Assembly: GCA_012515615.1 (NCBI GenBank) | Contig: JAAYYB010000003.1 | Coordinates: 1-46,643 of the forward strand | Length of the DNA: 46,643 nucleotides | Origin: Fibrobacter sp. | GTDB taxonomy: Bacteria > Fibrobacterota > Chitinivibrionia > Chitinivibrionales > Chitinispirillaceae | Direction: 5' to 3' | In this document: piece after piece, positions 25,505 through 33,871 of the stretch | Layout of the letters: each line of letters begins with the position of its first letter | How positions within the stretch are numbered: the first letter of the stretch is position 1 | The notes under the pieces: generated by a model | Seen by the model: only the letters and a program-made list of their open reading frames with translations | Told to the model about the DNA's origin: nothing | The model's database searches: none | Translations under genes and position numbers: made by a program

Positions 25505-27016
25505 ATGGTTGCACTAATTGTTGTGATATCTTTGTATGTCTTGTGTTCGGCTATTTTGCTGGCATATGGTTTACAATGTTATATTCTGACCTACCTTTTT
25601 CTGCGGAAGAGGAAATCCAAAATCTCTGCCCAGCGGGAAAAGATGAAATACTTCTACAGTATAACTGATGAAAGCCTTTACCCCAAAGTAGTAACCCAGC
25701 TCCCCATGTACAATGAAAAATCAGTTGCAAGTCGTGTAATCGAAGCTGTTGCTGCAATTGATTATCCCCGTTCCAGACATGAAATCCAGGTTCTTGATGA
25801 CAGTAACGATGAAACTGTCGGCTTTGTTGATGATACAGTGAAACGTTTGAAAGGTCAAGGAGTAAATATTTCTGTTATTCGCCGTCAGGATCGGACTGGT
25901 TACAAGGCGGGAGCTCTTCAGAACGGGCTCAACTATACGGATGCAGAATTTGTGGCGATTTTTGATGCTGATTTTGTTCCCAACCCCGACTTTTTAAAGA
26001 AGGCGATGGCCTTTTTTATAGATCGTCCCAGGCTTGGTCTTGTTCAGGGCAGGTGGACCCATTTGAATAAAGGAGCCTCTCTTATTACCAGAGGACAGGC
26101 AATGGGCATTGATGGGCACTTCATGATTGAGCAGGCTGCGCGCAGCTGGAACGGCTTGTTTATGAATTTCAACGGCACAGCCGGTGTATTTCGCTGTGCG
26201 GCCATTAAGAGTTGTGGCGGTTGGCAGCATGATACACTCACTGAGGATATGGATCTTTCTTACCGTATGCAGTTGGCTGACTGGGAAACAGAGTATGTAC
26301 CGGAGCTTGAGGTTCCAGCTGAGATACCTGAAGATATAAATGCCTTTAAAAATCAGCAGTTCCGCTGGGCTAAGGGCTCAATACAGACAGCAATGAAAAT
26401 TATTCCGCTTCTTTTGAAAAGGCGAATTCCTGCATTCAAGATAATTCAGGCAGTATTACACCTTACGCATTATATAGTTCATCCACTGATGCTTCTTCTT
26501 GCTCTTCTGACCATGCCGGTTCTGTACTATGTAAAAGTTTATCTTCCCCCATTCTGGTTTGGCTGTGTTATCCTCTGTATGGTTCTGGCTACCAGCGGGC
26601 CGTCAACGATGTATATGATTTCACAATACTATATAGGAAATAAAATCAGAAAACAGATCATGCTTATTCCGGCGATGATGCTTATCGGGACAGGGTTGGC
26701 AGTCAATAACGGCAAGGCTGTTTTTGAGGCTCTTCTCAAGATGAATTCGCCTTTCCACCGCACCCCCAAAAAAGGCGCAAAAAAGGTTACAACCTATAGG
26801 CCGATTAAGGATTTTACCTGTCTTGTTGAAATATTTATCGGAATCTATTGTCTGGCCAGTTTCCAGATGTTCCTGGGTTTTACAAACTTCCTTGTCAGTC
26901 CGTTTCTGATGCTTTATGCTTCGGGATTTCTCTTTGTAGGAATAATTTCAATCATTCATTTCAAGCGTCCGGAATTGATTGACCTGAAGATCAAACCGCA
27001 CACAATCGCCAAGTAA
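25505..27016 (+). CDS. Membrane glycosyltransferase (GT2, cellulose-synthase-like)
   Basis: Processive-type GT2 membrane glycosyltransferase of 503 residues. An N-terminal transmembrane helix (VALIVVISLYVLCSAILLAYGL) is followed by a cytosolic GT-A domain with PKVVTQLPMYNEKSVASRVIEA, EIQVLDDSNDET, the DAD metal motif in VAIFDADFVPNPDF, FNGTAGVFR, the TED motif in TLTEDMDLSYRMQLADW and the QQFRWAKGS product-binding motif (Q-x-x-R-W). Four or so C-terminal helices follow. This pattern fits beta-glycan synthases of the CslA/CslC-like type, which use nucleotide-diphosphate sugars; the polymer is unknown. No BcsB- or alginate-type partner genes are adjacent. A hairpin terminator follows. Confidence 0.9.
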   Translation: MVALIVVISLYVLCSAILLAYGLQCYILTYLFLRKRKSKISAQREKMKYFYSITDESLYPKVVTQLPMYNEKSVASRVIEAVAAIDYPRSRHEIQVLDDSNDETVGFVDDTVKRLKGQGVNISVIRRQDRTGYKAGALQNGLNYTDAEFVAIFDADFVPNPDFLKKAMAFFIDRPRLGLVQGRWTHLNKGASLITRGQAMGIDGHFMIEQAARSWNGLFMNFNGTAGVFRCAAIKSCGGWQHDTLTEDMDLSYRMQLADWETEYVPELEVPAEIPEDINAFKNQQFRWAKGSIQTAMKIIPLLLKRRIPAFKIIQAVLHLTHYIVHPLMLLLALLTMPVLYYVKVYLPPFWFGCVILCMVLATSGPSTMYMISQYYIGNKIRKQIMLIPAMMLIGTGLAVNNGKAVFEALLKMNSPFHRTPKKGAKKVTTYRPIKDFTCLVEIFIGIYCLASFQMFLGFTNFLVSPFLMLYASGFLFVGIISIIHFKRPELIDLKIKPHTIAK

Positions 27017-27045
27017 AAAAACTTTGTATAAATGACTGCTTATAA

Positions 27046-27083
27046 CCCCAACCGGAACAGCTCCGGTTGCGGGTGTTTCTTTT
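27046..27083 (+). terminator. Rho-independent terminator after GT2 gene
   Basis: CAACCGGA (27049-27056) pairs with TCCGGTTG (27062-27069), extended by further C/G pairing, and is followed by TGTTTCTTTTT. Confidence 0.8.
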
Positions 27084-27121
27084 TATACAGGTGTTCCGCT
27101 GATTAATTGTATGGAGGAAAA

Positions 27122-28189
27122 ATGAAAATCGGTTTATTCGGATTGCCAAAGTCCGGCAAGACCACACTGTTCAATGCATTGACAAAATCGGAGGCTCCGG
27201 TGTCGGCTTATGCCTCAGCAAAAGCGGAACCCAACATTGCTATTGTAAAGGTTTCCGATGAACGTGTAAAGATTCTGTCTGATATGTATAAGCCCAAAAA
27301 AACGGTGTATGCCACAATCGAAAAAGTCGATGTTGTGGGTATAGCCGAGGACTCAATCAAGCAGGATGCCTTTGCGGGGGAAATGCTGAAAGTTATCCGC
27401 AATGCTGATGCTCTGGCGCTTGTGATACGTGGATTTGCAAGTGATATGGCTGGTCCGGCTTCACCTCTTGATGACCTTAAAAAAATTGAAGAGGAGGCCA
27501 TCCTCTCTGACCTGATCGTGGTGGAGAAGCGGCTTGAGAAAATAAGAGCCGGATATACAAAAGGGCAGAAGAATGATGCTTTGCTGATGGAGGAAAAGGT
27601 TCTGCAGAAAGCCTGCGAGCAGCTCAATAAGTCAGAGCCAATAAGGAAGCTCCAGTTTTCGCCTGAAGAGGAGCTGGCAATCAGGGGTTTTCAGTTTCTC
27701 ACAAAAAAGCCCGCAATAGTAATCATTAACACTGATGAGGAATCGTATGGAAAAAATACGGCTCTGATTCAGGAGATTTCAAAAGAGTACAGTGCTGTAG
27801 AGTTTGCGGGTAATTTCGAGATGGAGCTCTCGAGGCTTGAAGAGCAGGAAGCTCGTATGTTTATGGATGATTTTGGCATAACCGAATCAGCAAAAGATCG
27901 GCTCACAAAGATCGCCTATGATACGCTGGGGTATATAAGTTTCTTTACTGTCGGTACAGATGAGGTTCGGGCATGGAACATAAAGAATGGTGCTACAGCT
28001 GTTGATGCAGCAGGTTCTATCCATTCTGATCTGGCCCGCGGGTTCATTGCCGCAGAGTGTTTCTCTTACAAGGACCTCATAGAGCTGGGGTCTGAAAAGG
28101 CGATTAAAGAAAAGGGTCGCTTTCATCTGGAGGGTAAGGAATACATTGTGTCTGATGGTGATATAATGAGTATCAGGTTCAATGTTTAA
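27122..28189 (+). CDS. YchF-like (DUF933) P-loop NTPase
   Basis: Obg-family NTPase related to YchF/OLA1. The N-terminal P-loop is GLPKSGKTTLFNALT (YchF itself has GLPNVGKST), a DVVG occupies the G3 position, and VIINTDEE supplies an N-x-x-E G4 motif instead of NKxD, the feature that makes YchF proteins prefer ATP to GTP. The C-terminal TGS/DUF933 domain is highly conserved: SFFTVGTDEVRAWNIKNGATAVDAAGSIHSDLARGFIAAE and the terminal DGDIMSIRFNV. The protein is about 355 residues. The ATG at 27122 has GGAGGAAAA directly upstream; an upstream TTG at 27107 is not needed. Its divergence from canonical YchF suggests it is a second, specialised family member. It is convergent with the serpin gene. 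Confidence 0.85.
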   Translation: MKIGLFGLPKSGKTTLFNALTKSEAPVSAYASAKAEPNIAIVKVSDERVKILSDMYKPKKTVYATIEKVDVVGIAEDSIKQDAFAGEMLKVIRNADALALVIRGFASDMAGPASPLDDLKKIEEEAILSDLIVVEKRLEKIRAGYTKGQKNDALLMEEKVLQKACEQLNKSEPIRKLQFSPEEELAIRGFQFLTKKPAIVIINTDEESYGKNTALIQEISKEYSAVEFAGNFEMELSRLEEQEARMFMDDFGITESAKDRLTKIAYDTLGYISFFTVGTDEVRAWNIKNGATAVDAAGSIHSDLARGFIAAECFSYKDLIELGSEKAIKEKGRFHLEGKEYIVSDGDIMSIRFNV

Positions 28190-28236
28190 ACCAAGCTGGG
28201 TATAGGTGTACAGAAAAACTATGCCCCGATATTGAA

Positions 28237-28266
28237 ATCCGGCATAAAATCAGATTTGCGCCGGAT
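28237..28266. terminator. Candidate hairpin between convergent genes
   Basis: ATCCGGC (28237-28243) and GCCGGAT (28260-28266), with further TGA/TCA pairing. The hairpin includes the serpin stop codon (28250-28252) in the loop. Lacks a clear T-tract. Confidence 0.4.
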
Positions 28267-29554
28267 TCATAATATTTCCAATAAAAAGCACTGTGTTGCT
28301 GATCCGATCCCGAATCAGGAAAAGAAATGGCCGGTCTGCAGTAAAATTGTGATCATCCGGCCTCACGACAGCAGAATCTACAAAGACCACCGCAGTTGCA
28401 GCGGCTGCTTCAGTACCCTTTTCATCTACCCTTATAAAAGCCTTATGAAATATGTCGCTAATAGTCAGCGGATGATCTATGCCTGTTATACCCGAAAAGT
28501 CTGCTTCGGCGGTGAACGGGTTTATCATTCCCATGCTCTGGAGTGCTCTTTTCAGGCTTATGGTTTCAGTAGTGAAAGAGAATTTCGGGATTTTTAAAAA
28601 CAGCTCGGTTGAATGAAAACCGTTGGTAATTGTGTCTAATCTTTCCTTTGTAAGTTCCATGTTGAATTCAGAGAGACTCTTATCTGTCGGCAGTACTATG
28701 ACCATTGAGAAATTATTCCCGCTGTAAGGCAGCTCAACTGCCCTGCAGAAAGGAGTGCGGACATAGTTCAGGCTGATTGTCCTGTGTTCGTTACAAAGGG
28801 ACATCATTGGAACGCTTAAAGAATCTCCATTCTCAAGAAAAAAACGATGATCAGATGTCAGTTCCTGCTTGAACTGAAAGAGCCAGTCGCCCAGAAAGTA
28901 AATGGCATTGGTCAAAACCAGAGCAGTATTTTCGGTGATACTCTGTGGCGGAAGAAGGTTTGTAATTTTATCGTTTGTATTATCTGCTACCCAGGCATTG
29001 ATTATCTGCCTTGATCCTTCAGGATCACTTCCGAAATTAAGCAAATTCATGCCTGAGCCGTAGTTTATAGCCAGAATGTCAAGATAAGCATCCTGGAAAT
29101 TCAGATCGGCTCTTCCCCAGGCCTGGTTTACTATAGAAAGAGTTGCGCCATCCCGGGATTTCAACTGAAGATCAAGATAGTTAAATGTCCTGTGAACAAG
29201 TGAGTCTGAGAGTGAAAAGCGCAGTGTGCTGTCGATCTGCACTGCGGTTTGGTTTATCGCCCCTGCGCGGGTCATGGCAAGAGCCATTGATATGCTGAAC
29301 GGTGAAATGAACACGTTTTTATTGTCTTTTGAGAGATCACGGTAAAGGTCTGCTGCAAACCGGGTGTTACCCGATACCAGTTGATCTACCTGTAAAGCTG
29401 TCACCTGGGGATCTGACTCCCGATGAACTGAAGATTTGCGACTCAGAATATCATTTTCCGGATCCGACCCGGTTTTAAGTGGATTGTGGTTACAGCCGGC
29501 AGTCATCAGCAATACTGCAACTGCAATTACCCTCTTTATTGACCCCATGCTCAT
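28250..29554 (-). CDS. Serpin-family lipoprotein
   Basis: Serine-protease-inhibitor fold protein carrying a lipoprotein signal (KRVIAVAVLLMTAGC, lipobox TAGC, Cys at about residue 21). Serpin landmarks are FAADLYRDL, NVFISPFSISMALAMTRAGA, LVLTNAIYFLGDWLFQF (canonical NAIYFKG.W), VELPYSGNNFSMVIVLP, IPKFSF, a hinge HKAFIRVDEKGTEAAAATAVV, and the end RPFLFLIRD...TVLFIGNIMNP. The hinge is rich in small residues as in inhibitory serpins. The reactive loop, after the hinge, reads VFVDSAVVRPDDHNF, about four residues longer than alpha-1-antitrypsin, so P1 is uncertain. It is the last gene of the TIGR02147 operon, 61 nt after the lipoprotein stop, and would sit on the outer surface or in the periplasm. 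Confidence 0.93.
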   Translation of the reverse strand: MSMGSIKRVIAVAVLLMTAGCNHNPLKTGSDPENDILSRKSSVHRESDPQVTALQVDQLVSGNTRFAADLYRDLSKDNKNVFISPFSISMALAMTRAGAINQTAVQIDSTLRFSLSDSLVHRTFNYLDLQLKSRDGATLSIVNQAWGRADLNFQDAYLDILAINYGSGMNLLNFGSDPEGSRQIINAWVADNTNDKITNLLPPQSITENTALVLTNAIYFLGDWLFQFKQELTSDHRFFLENGDSLSVPMMSLCNEHRTISLNYVRTPFCRAVELPYSGNNFSMVIVLPTDKSLSEFNMELTKERLDTITNGFHSTELFLKIPKFSFTTETISLKRALQSMGMINPFTAEADFSGITGIDHPLTISDIFHKAFIRVDEKGTEAAAATAVVFVDSAVVRPDDHNFTADRPFLFLIRDRISNTVLFIGNIMNPAQI

Positions 29555-29615
29555 CTCCTTTTCTCAGATGACTGCTTTAACGTTGTATGTTATAAACATG
29601 AAAACGTCATCATAG

Positions 29616-30245
29616 TCAATCGACCGTTATTAAATTCAGTATCTTGTTGAGATCCTCGCTTGTTATGACTACCAGATTTGGATTGCCAGTATCACCAGGA
29701 ATGGTATCTGTTATACTGTCAAAAAAAGGATGAAACGATACCTGGTATGAGCCTGGTGGAATGGAATCTAAAAGGTATTCGGAGGATTCATCGGTAATGC
29801 AGTTGAATGGTGTTCCTTTAATGTAAACAAGGCCTTTTGGAACCGGGCTCGAATCTGCTCCTGAAATTGAGCCTCTGATCGACCCTGTTGCCTGCAGAGA
29901 ATCGATTCTTCTGTAACTCTGAGATGCAGAAACCGGAATATCCTGAAAAAATGCGGCTTTCCCGTCATCTCTTTTCACTAAAACTGAATACCGGCCATCG
30001 GGAAGAGAATCGAATGTGTGTTTATTACTTTCCATAATCGCTGAACCGGAAAATCCCGATTTTATGAAATCAGAGGAAAATATCCGGACAGAGAGTCCTG
30101 AATCGGCTGAAATGGTGATGCTTTTTTCCGATGAGGCAACAGTTACTCCGTTTGTTGTCTGCGAGCCGCTTCCTGCAATCCCGGTCAGACATCCAGAGAG
30201 CATACAAGCTGCTGTCATACACAGTAGTAAAGGTTTAGAGTTCAT
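29616..30245 (-). CDS. Lipoprotein with two beta-sandwich-like domains
   Basis: A 209-residue lipoprotein (MNSKPLLLCMTAACMLSGC, lipobox LSGC). After a low-complexity linker (GSGSQTTNGVTVASSEKSI) there are two domains. The first ends in a 'FDSLPDGRYSVLVKRDD' strand typical of carboxypeptidase-regulatory-like/Ig modules. The second has GSIRGSISGADSSPVPKGLVYIKGTPFNCITDESSEYLLDSIPPGSYQVSFHP, a clear CarboxypepD_reg-type pattern. It overlaps the TIGR02147 regulator stop by 4 nt (ATGA, 30242-30245), implying translational coupling, and precedes the serpin gene. Probably an envelope protein; function not known. Confidence 0.78.
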   Translation of the reverse strand: MNSKPLLLCMTAACMLSGCLTGIAGSGSQTTNGVTVASSEKSITISADSGLSVRIFSSDFIKSGFSGSAIMESNKHTFDSLPDGRYSVLVKRDDGKAAFFQDIPVSASQSYRRIDSLQATGSIRGSISGADSSPVPKGLVYIKGTPFNCITDESSEYLLDSIPPGSYQVSFHPFFDSITDTIPGDTGNPNLVVITSEDLNKILNLITVD

Positions 30246-31072
30246 CTGGTTTTTTCGATTCTTGTCAAAGGAAACATCTGAAAGTTGACCTGATAAACCG
30301 AATCAACACACTTGTCTTCTTCGGCAATTTTGAGAAGTTTTTTTTGAAGAGCTTCGATTTCTAATTTTGCTTTCCGGAAGCTTTCGTGTGATAATGTAAG
30401 GGTCAGGGTTGAGATATCCCGAATATCCTTCCTATGACGTGTCAAAGCCGAGGCTGCCAGATCCATTGTAGACTTCTGAAAGTTTTGTACATGAAGAGAG
30501 CTCTCATGCTGTTCTCCTGTTGTGATAACAGATGAAGTCTGGTGGTAGAAGCCTTCGCTGTCCTTCTCTATAAGTCCTAATTTCTTCAGAACCTTTATGG
30601 CTGATTTCGCCTGCTGGACGCTGATTGGTGGATCAAGTTTTCTGGCAAGATCCTGAAAATCATCTTTAAACCTGTAATAATAAATTAACTCTCTTATAGC
30701 GCTGTACCACCACTGGGAATAGAACTCATGGCGGTCACGTCCTATGATCTTTGTCTTCACCGGCGAAATCTCAAGCATGCGCCCGTAATATTTATTCTTT
30801 TCTTCCAGCGATGATGCCTGATTGAAGCGGACCAGGTGTTCAAAATAAGTCTCCTCTTTTTTGTTAAGCTTAAGGGCTCTTGAGAATTTACAGATCATCG
30901 GACCGGTAAGATTTCTGCGTCCTTTGATGATATTGGTGAGAAAGCCCGATGATGAGAACCCGGCCCTGGCGGCAAAATAACGATGAGAGAAATGGGGGTT
31001 TCTGGCGTGTTCCTGAGTCTGGAAGTCTGTGAGAAACCTGCGGTAATCGGTATATTCAAAAATATCAATCAT
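30242..31072 (-). CDS. TIGR02147-family regulatory protein
   Basis: Member of TIGR02147, a family found mainly as a large paralogous set in Fibrobacter. The N-terminal signature is visible: IDIFEYTDYRRFLTDFQT, FSHRYFAARAGFSSSGFLTNIIKGRRNLTGPMICKF, and ALKLNKKEETYFEHLVRFNQA, which resembles a helix-turn-helix (Xre-like) region. A middle segment (REFYSQWWYSAIRELIYYYRF, LDPPISVQQAKSAIKVLKKLGLIEKD) looks like a winged-helix domain. Probable transcription factor. The ATG at 31072 has GGAGA 8 nt upstream and matches the family start; a GTG nine codons earlier (31099) is less likely. It is the first gene of the three-gene operon and its stop overlaps the lipoprotein start. Upstream lies a 740-nt gene-free region. 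Confidence 0.9.
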   Translation of the reverse strand: MIDIFEYTDYRRFLTDFQTQEHARNPHFSHRYFAARAGFSSSGFLTNIIKGRRNLTGPMICKFSRALKLNKKEETYFEHLVRFNQASSLEEKNKYYGRMLEISPVKTKIIGRDRHEFYSQWWYSAIRELIYYYRFKDDFQDLARKLDPPISVQQAKSAIKVLKKLGLIEKDSEGFYHQTSSVITTGEQHESSLHVQNFQKSTMDLAASALTRHRKDIRDISTLTLTLSHESFRKAKLEIEALQKKLLKIAEEDKCVDSVYQVNFQMFPLTRIEKTR

Positions 31073-31281
31073 CAGTTGTCTCCTATTACCAAGATACACT
31101 TGAAAAGCCTGGAATACAACCCGTAAACATAAAAACTGTTTTCATAATGTAAGCAGAATATATGAATTGAGTATTCAAATCAATCGGTAATAATTGCTTA
31201 TACTTAATACTGGGATCTTTCATCCTGAATAAATTATGTTAATTCTGGGTAAAACACGTAAGTAGATTGCACTTGTTCCTT

Positions 31282-31340
31282 GTGCATAAAAGCTTTCACA
31301 AATCGCAGATGTTAGATCAGTGTGGTGCGTCTGCGATTTG
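31282..31340. repeat. Type B1 palindrome with GTGCATA lead
   Basis: CAAATCGCAGA (31299-31309) and TCTGCGATTTG (31330-31340) form an 11-bp perfect inverted repeat. Together with the leading GTGCATA-A-AGCTTTCACA it is homologous over about 58 nt to 41309-41365. Confidence 0.75.
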
Positions 31341-31379
31341 TTCAAACCTTTCCGCTACAAGGTCTAAACGCACATCGTC

Positions 31380-31556
31380 CCTTTAACCTAAAAATCGCAG
31401 TTGGATGAGGCAAAAAATCGTAACCTGTTGAGCGCTAAGGCTTTCAGGCGTCTTGATCTTATCACCTTGTCGATAAGACCTGCGACGCCTTCAAGCCTTA
31501 TCATCCCAAACATCTTACGATTTTTTGCTCTCCCCATCTGCGACTTTTAGGTTTAA
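31380..31556. repeat. Triple-nested foldback palindrome (type B, long form)
   Basis: Three concentric inverted repeats. Outer arms: CTTTAACCTAAAAATCGCAG... (31380-31422) against 31512-31556, each containing CAAAAAATCGTAA or its complement. Middle arms: TAAGGCTTTCAGGCGTC (31436-31452) against 31484-31500 with two mismatches. Inner hairpin: CTTATC (31458-31463) against GATAAG (31472-31477). Short or deleted relatives occur at 17586-17642 and 41390-41432. Confidence 0.8.
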
Positions 31557-31575
31557 GGATGCATAAGCCGGGTTT
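31557..31575. repeat. Type A arm adjoining the foldback
   Basis: GGATGCATAAGCCGGGTTT matches the shared GGATGCATAAG-CAGGT arm seen at 1601 and 17698, with two or three substitutions. Confidence 0.6.
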
Positions 31576-31837
31576 GAGATTAATGCCGGATCTTCTGAAT
31601 TTGTTTCATAATTGAACAATTGCTTTATAATGGAATGGGTACCGGGATTTGGTGATTCAGAAATGAAGGTTTGTATGGGTAATCTCTAATTCTGAGATGG
31701 CTGGAAATGATAAAATTAACAGGGTTTGGGTGTTGTCAGCAAAGTTTATGGCTTAAAATTCAAAAATGGCATGATTATTGATTATCATTCCTTAGCTTTT
31801 TAAAATTTCCGTAGGTTAGAAAGATCAGGAGGAGTTT

Positions 31838-33796
31838 ATGGGAAAGATAATCGGTATAGACCTTGGTACAACCAACTCATGTGTAGCGGTTATGGAGGGT
31901 GGTAAACCTGTAGTTATCCCCAATGCAGAAGGCGGACGTACCACGCCATCGATAGTCGGCTTTGCCAAATCAGGTGAGAAGCTGGTAGGTGCAATAGCAA
32001 AGAGACAGGCTGTTACCAACCCTGAAAATACTGTTTATTCAATAAAGCGATTCATGGGACGCCGGCACAGCGAGGTAGAATCAGAGGAGAAGCGTGTACC
32101 TTATTCAATTAAGGGTGCGCCTGAGGAATCGGTGAAGGTAAGTGCCATGGGTAAGGATTATACTCCTCCGGAGCTCTCCGCCATGATTCTTCAGTACCTC
32201 AAGAAGGCTGCTGAGGATTATCTTGGGGAGGAGGTTAAAGAGGCTGTTATAACAGTGCCGGCCTACTTTAATGATGCACAGAGGCAGGCTACAAAAGATG
32301 CCGGAAGAATAGCCGGGTTTGACGTCAGGAGAATTATCAACGAGCCCACAGCCGCATCACTGGCCTATGGTCTTGATAAGAAAAAGAACGAAAAGATAGT
32401 GGTTTTCGATCTTGGCGGCGGCACATTCGATATCTCTGTTCTGGAGATCGGTGAGGATGTATTTGAAGTAAAGTCTACCAATGGTGACACTCACCTTGGT
32501 GGAGATGATTTTGACAAGGTGCTTATAGACTACATTGCAGAAGAGTTCAAGAAAACCAATGCGATTGACCTCCGCAATGATCGTATGGCTCTTCAGAGGC
32601 TTAAAGAAGCTGCCGAGAAGACCAAAATAGAGCTCTCATCGGCGATGCAGGCAAATATCAATCTGCCGTTTATCACCGCGGATGCATCGGGACCCAAGCA
32701 CCTTGACATGAACCTGACAAGGGCCAAGCTCGAGCAGCTCGTTGATCACCTGGTTCAGCGTACTGTTGAGCCTTGCCGTAAGGCTCTTGCTGATGCTCAT
32801 CTGAGTGCCGGTGATATTGATGAAGTGATACTGGTTGGCGGTGCAACACGTATGCCCGCTGTGCAGAGCAAAGTCGAGCAGATCTTCGGCAAAGCCCCTC
32901 ACAAAGGAGTAAATCCCGATGAGGTGGTAGCGATGGGAGCCGCGATTCAGGGCGCGATTCTCAGTGGTGACCAGAGCGTTAAAGATGTGCTTCTTCTGGA
33001 TGTCACACCGCTTTCTCTTGGTATTGAGACTCTGGGTGGAGTCATGACAAAGCTCATAGAGCGCAACACGACGATTCCTACAAAAAAGAGCCAGATCTTC
33101 TCTACTGCAGCAGATAATCAGACCGCAGTCAGTATTGTGGTTTATCAGGGAGAAAGAGAGCTTGCGGCCCATAACCGGCTGCTTGGTAAATTTGATCTTC
33201 TGGGAATTCCCCCGGCACCCCGCGGGATACCTCAGGTCGAGGTGACATTCGATATTGATGCAAACGGAATAATGAATGTGAGTGCAAAGGATCTGGGCAC
33301 CGGAAAGCAGCAACAGATTCGTATCGAGTCTTCCAGCGGGCTCTCTGAGTCTGATATTGATAAGATGGTAAAAGAGGCCGAGGCCAACGCTGCACGCGAC
33401 AAGGCTGAAAAAGAAAAGGTGGAAACCAAAAACCAGGCCGATCAGGTTATTTATCAGACAGAAAAGACACTGGGTGAGGTTGAGGGGAAGATACCTGAGG
33501 GTGATAAGGCAAAGATCGCTTCTGCACTTGACAATCTTAAGGAAAAGGCTAAAAGTGATGACACCGCTGCTATAAAGGCTGCCATAGATGAGCTGATGAA
33601 GGCTTCGCATTCAATGGCGGAAGCACTTTATAAAAATGCCGGTGGTCCTGGAGCTGCCGGAGCAGGGGCTGAAGGCGGGGCCGGTCCTCAGCAGGGTCAG
33701 GCCGGAGCCGGACCTGAAGCCGCTCAGGAAGAAGATAAGAAGCGCAAAGGCGGTGAAGGCGGAGCTGTAGATGCTGATTTTGAGGTAGTTGATTAA
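31838..33796 (+). CDS. dnaK: Molecular chaperone DnaK (Hsp70)
   Basis: Hsp70 chaperone that folds and disaggregates proteins in an ATP-dependent cycle with DnaJ and GrpE. It begins [22 protein letters not shown]. Further motifs: [44 protein letters not shown], and the linker [22 protein letters not shown]. The substrate-binding half and a C-terminal Gly/Ala/Gln-rich tail end in VDADFEVVD. The 652-residue length is slightly above E. coli DnaK (638). Strong Shine-Dalgarno (AGGAGGAG) before the ATG and a strong terminator after. No grpE or dnaJ is adjacent; monocistronic here. No CIRCE element is seen upstream. Confidence 0.98.
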   Translation: MGKIIGIDLGTTNSCVAVMEGGKPVVIPNAEGGRTTPSIVGFAKSGEKLVGAIAKRQAVTNPENTVYSIKRFMGRRHSEVESEEKRVPYSIKGAPEESVKVSAMGKDYTPPELSAMILQYLKKAAEDYLGEEVKEAVITVPAYFNDAQRQATKDAGRIAGFDVRRIINEPTAASLAYGLDKKKNEKIVVFDLGGGTFDISVLEIGEDVFEVKSTNGDTHLGGDDFDKVLIDYIAEEFKKTNAIDLRNDRMALQRLKEAAEKTKIELSSAMQANINLPFITADASGPKHLDMNLTRAKLEQLVDHLVQRTVEPCRKALADAHLSAGDIDEVILVGGATRMPAVQSKVEQIFGKAPHKGVNPDEVVAMGAAIQGAILSGDQSVKDVLLLDVTPLSLGIETLGGVMTKLIERNTTIPTKKSQIFSTAADNQTAVSIVVYQGERELAAHNRLLGKFDLLGIPPAPRGIPQVEVTFDIDANGIMNVSAKDLGTGKQQQIRIESSSGLSESDIDKMVKEAEANAARDKAEKEKVETKNQADQVIYQTEKTLGEVEGKIPEGDKAKIASALDNLKEKAKSDDTAAIKAAIDELMKASHSMAEALYKNAGGPGAAGAGAEGGAGPQQGQAGAGPEAAQEEDKKRKGGEGGAVDADFEVVD

Positions 33797-33827
33797 CCAG
33801 ATCAGGACTACGTGTGTGTAAATAGCG

Positions 33828-33859
33828 GGGGACAGGTGATAAACCTGTCCCCTTTTTTT
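33828..33859 (+). terminator. Rho-independent terminator of dnaK
   Basis: GGGGACAGGT (33828-33837), loop GATAA, ACCTGTCCCC (33843-33852), then seven T residues (33853-33859). Confidence 0.95.
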
Positions 33860-33871
33860 GTACGGACGGGA

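Larger units (their letters stand above)
31100..31837. other. Gene-free region upstream of dnaK with nested repeats
   Basis: 738 nt between the divergent regulator and dnaK genes without a credible open frame. It carries a composite palindromic repeat (31281-31575) and a promoter zone for each flanking gene. No CIRCE operator (TTAGCACTC-N9-GAGTGCTAA) is present before dnaK. A weak sigma-54-like TGGCATGATTATTGAT occurs at 31767-31782 but lacks the -12 GC. Confidence 0.6.

Noticed and set aside
31282-31575. CRISPR array or phage attachment site as explanation for the repeats
   Set aside because: Copies are inverted and nested, not regularly spaced direct repeats, and no cas, integrase or phage genes are present.
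31767-31782. Sigma-54-like promoter TGGCATGATTATTGAT before dnaK
   Set aside because: The essential -12 GC is GA and the -24 box ends in T rather than C; no enhancer-like palindrome is evident nearby.
31600-31837. Search for a CIRCE heat-shock operator before dnaK
   Set aside because: No TTAGCACTC / GAGTGCTAA pair is present.
32636-33610. 324-codon minus-strand open frame inside dnaK
   Set aside because: Long antisense frames are common opposite dnaK because of its codon usage; no family resemblance or start signal.
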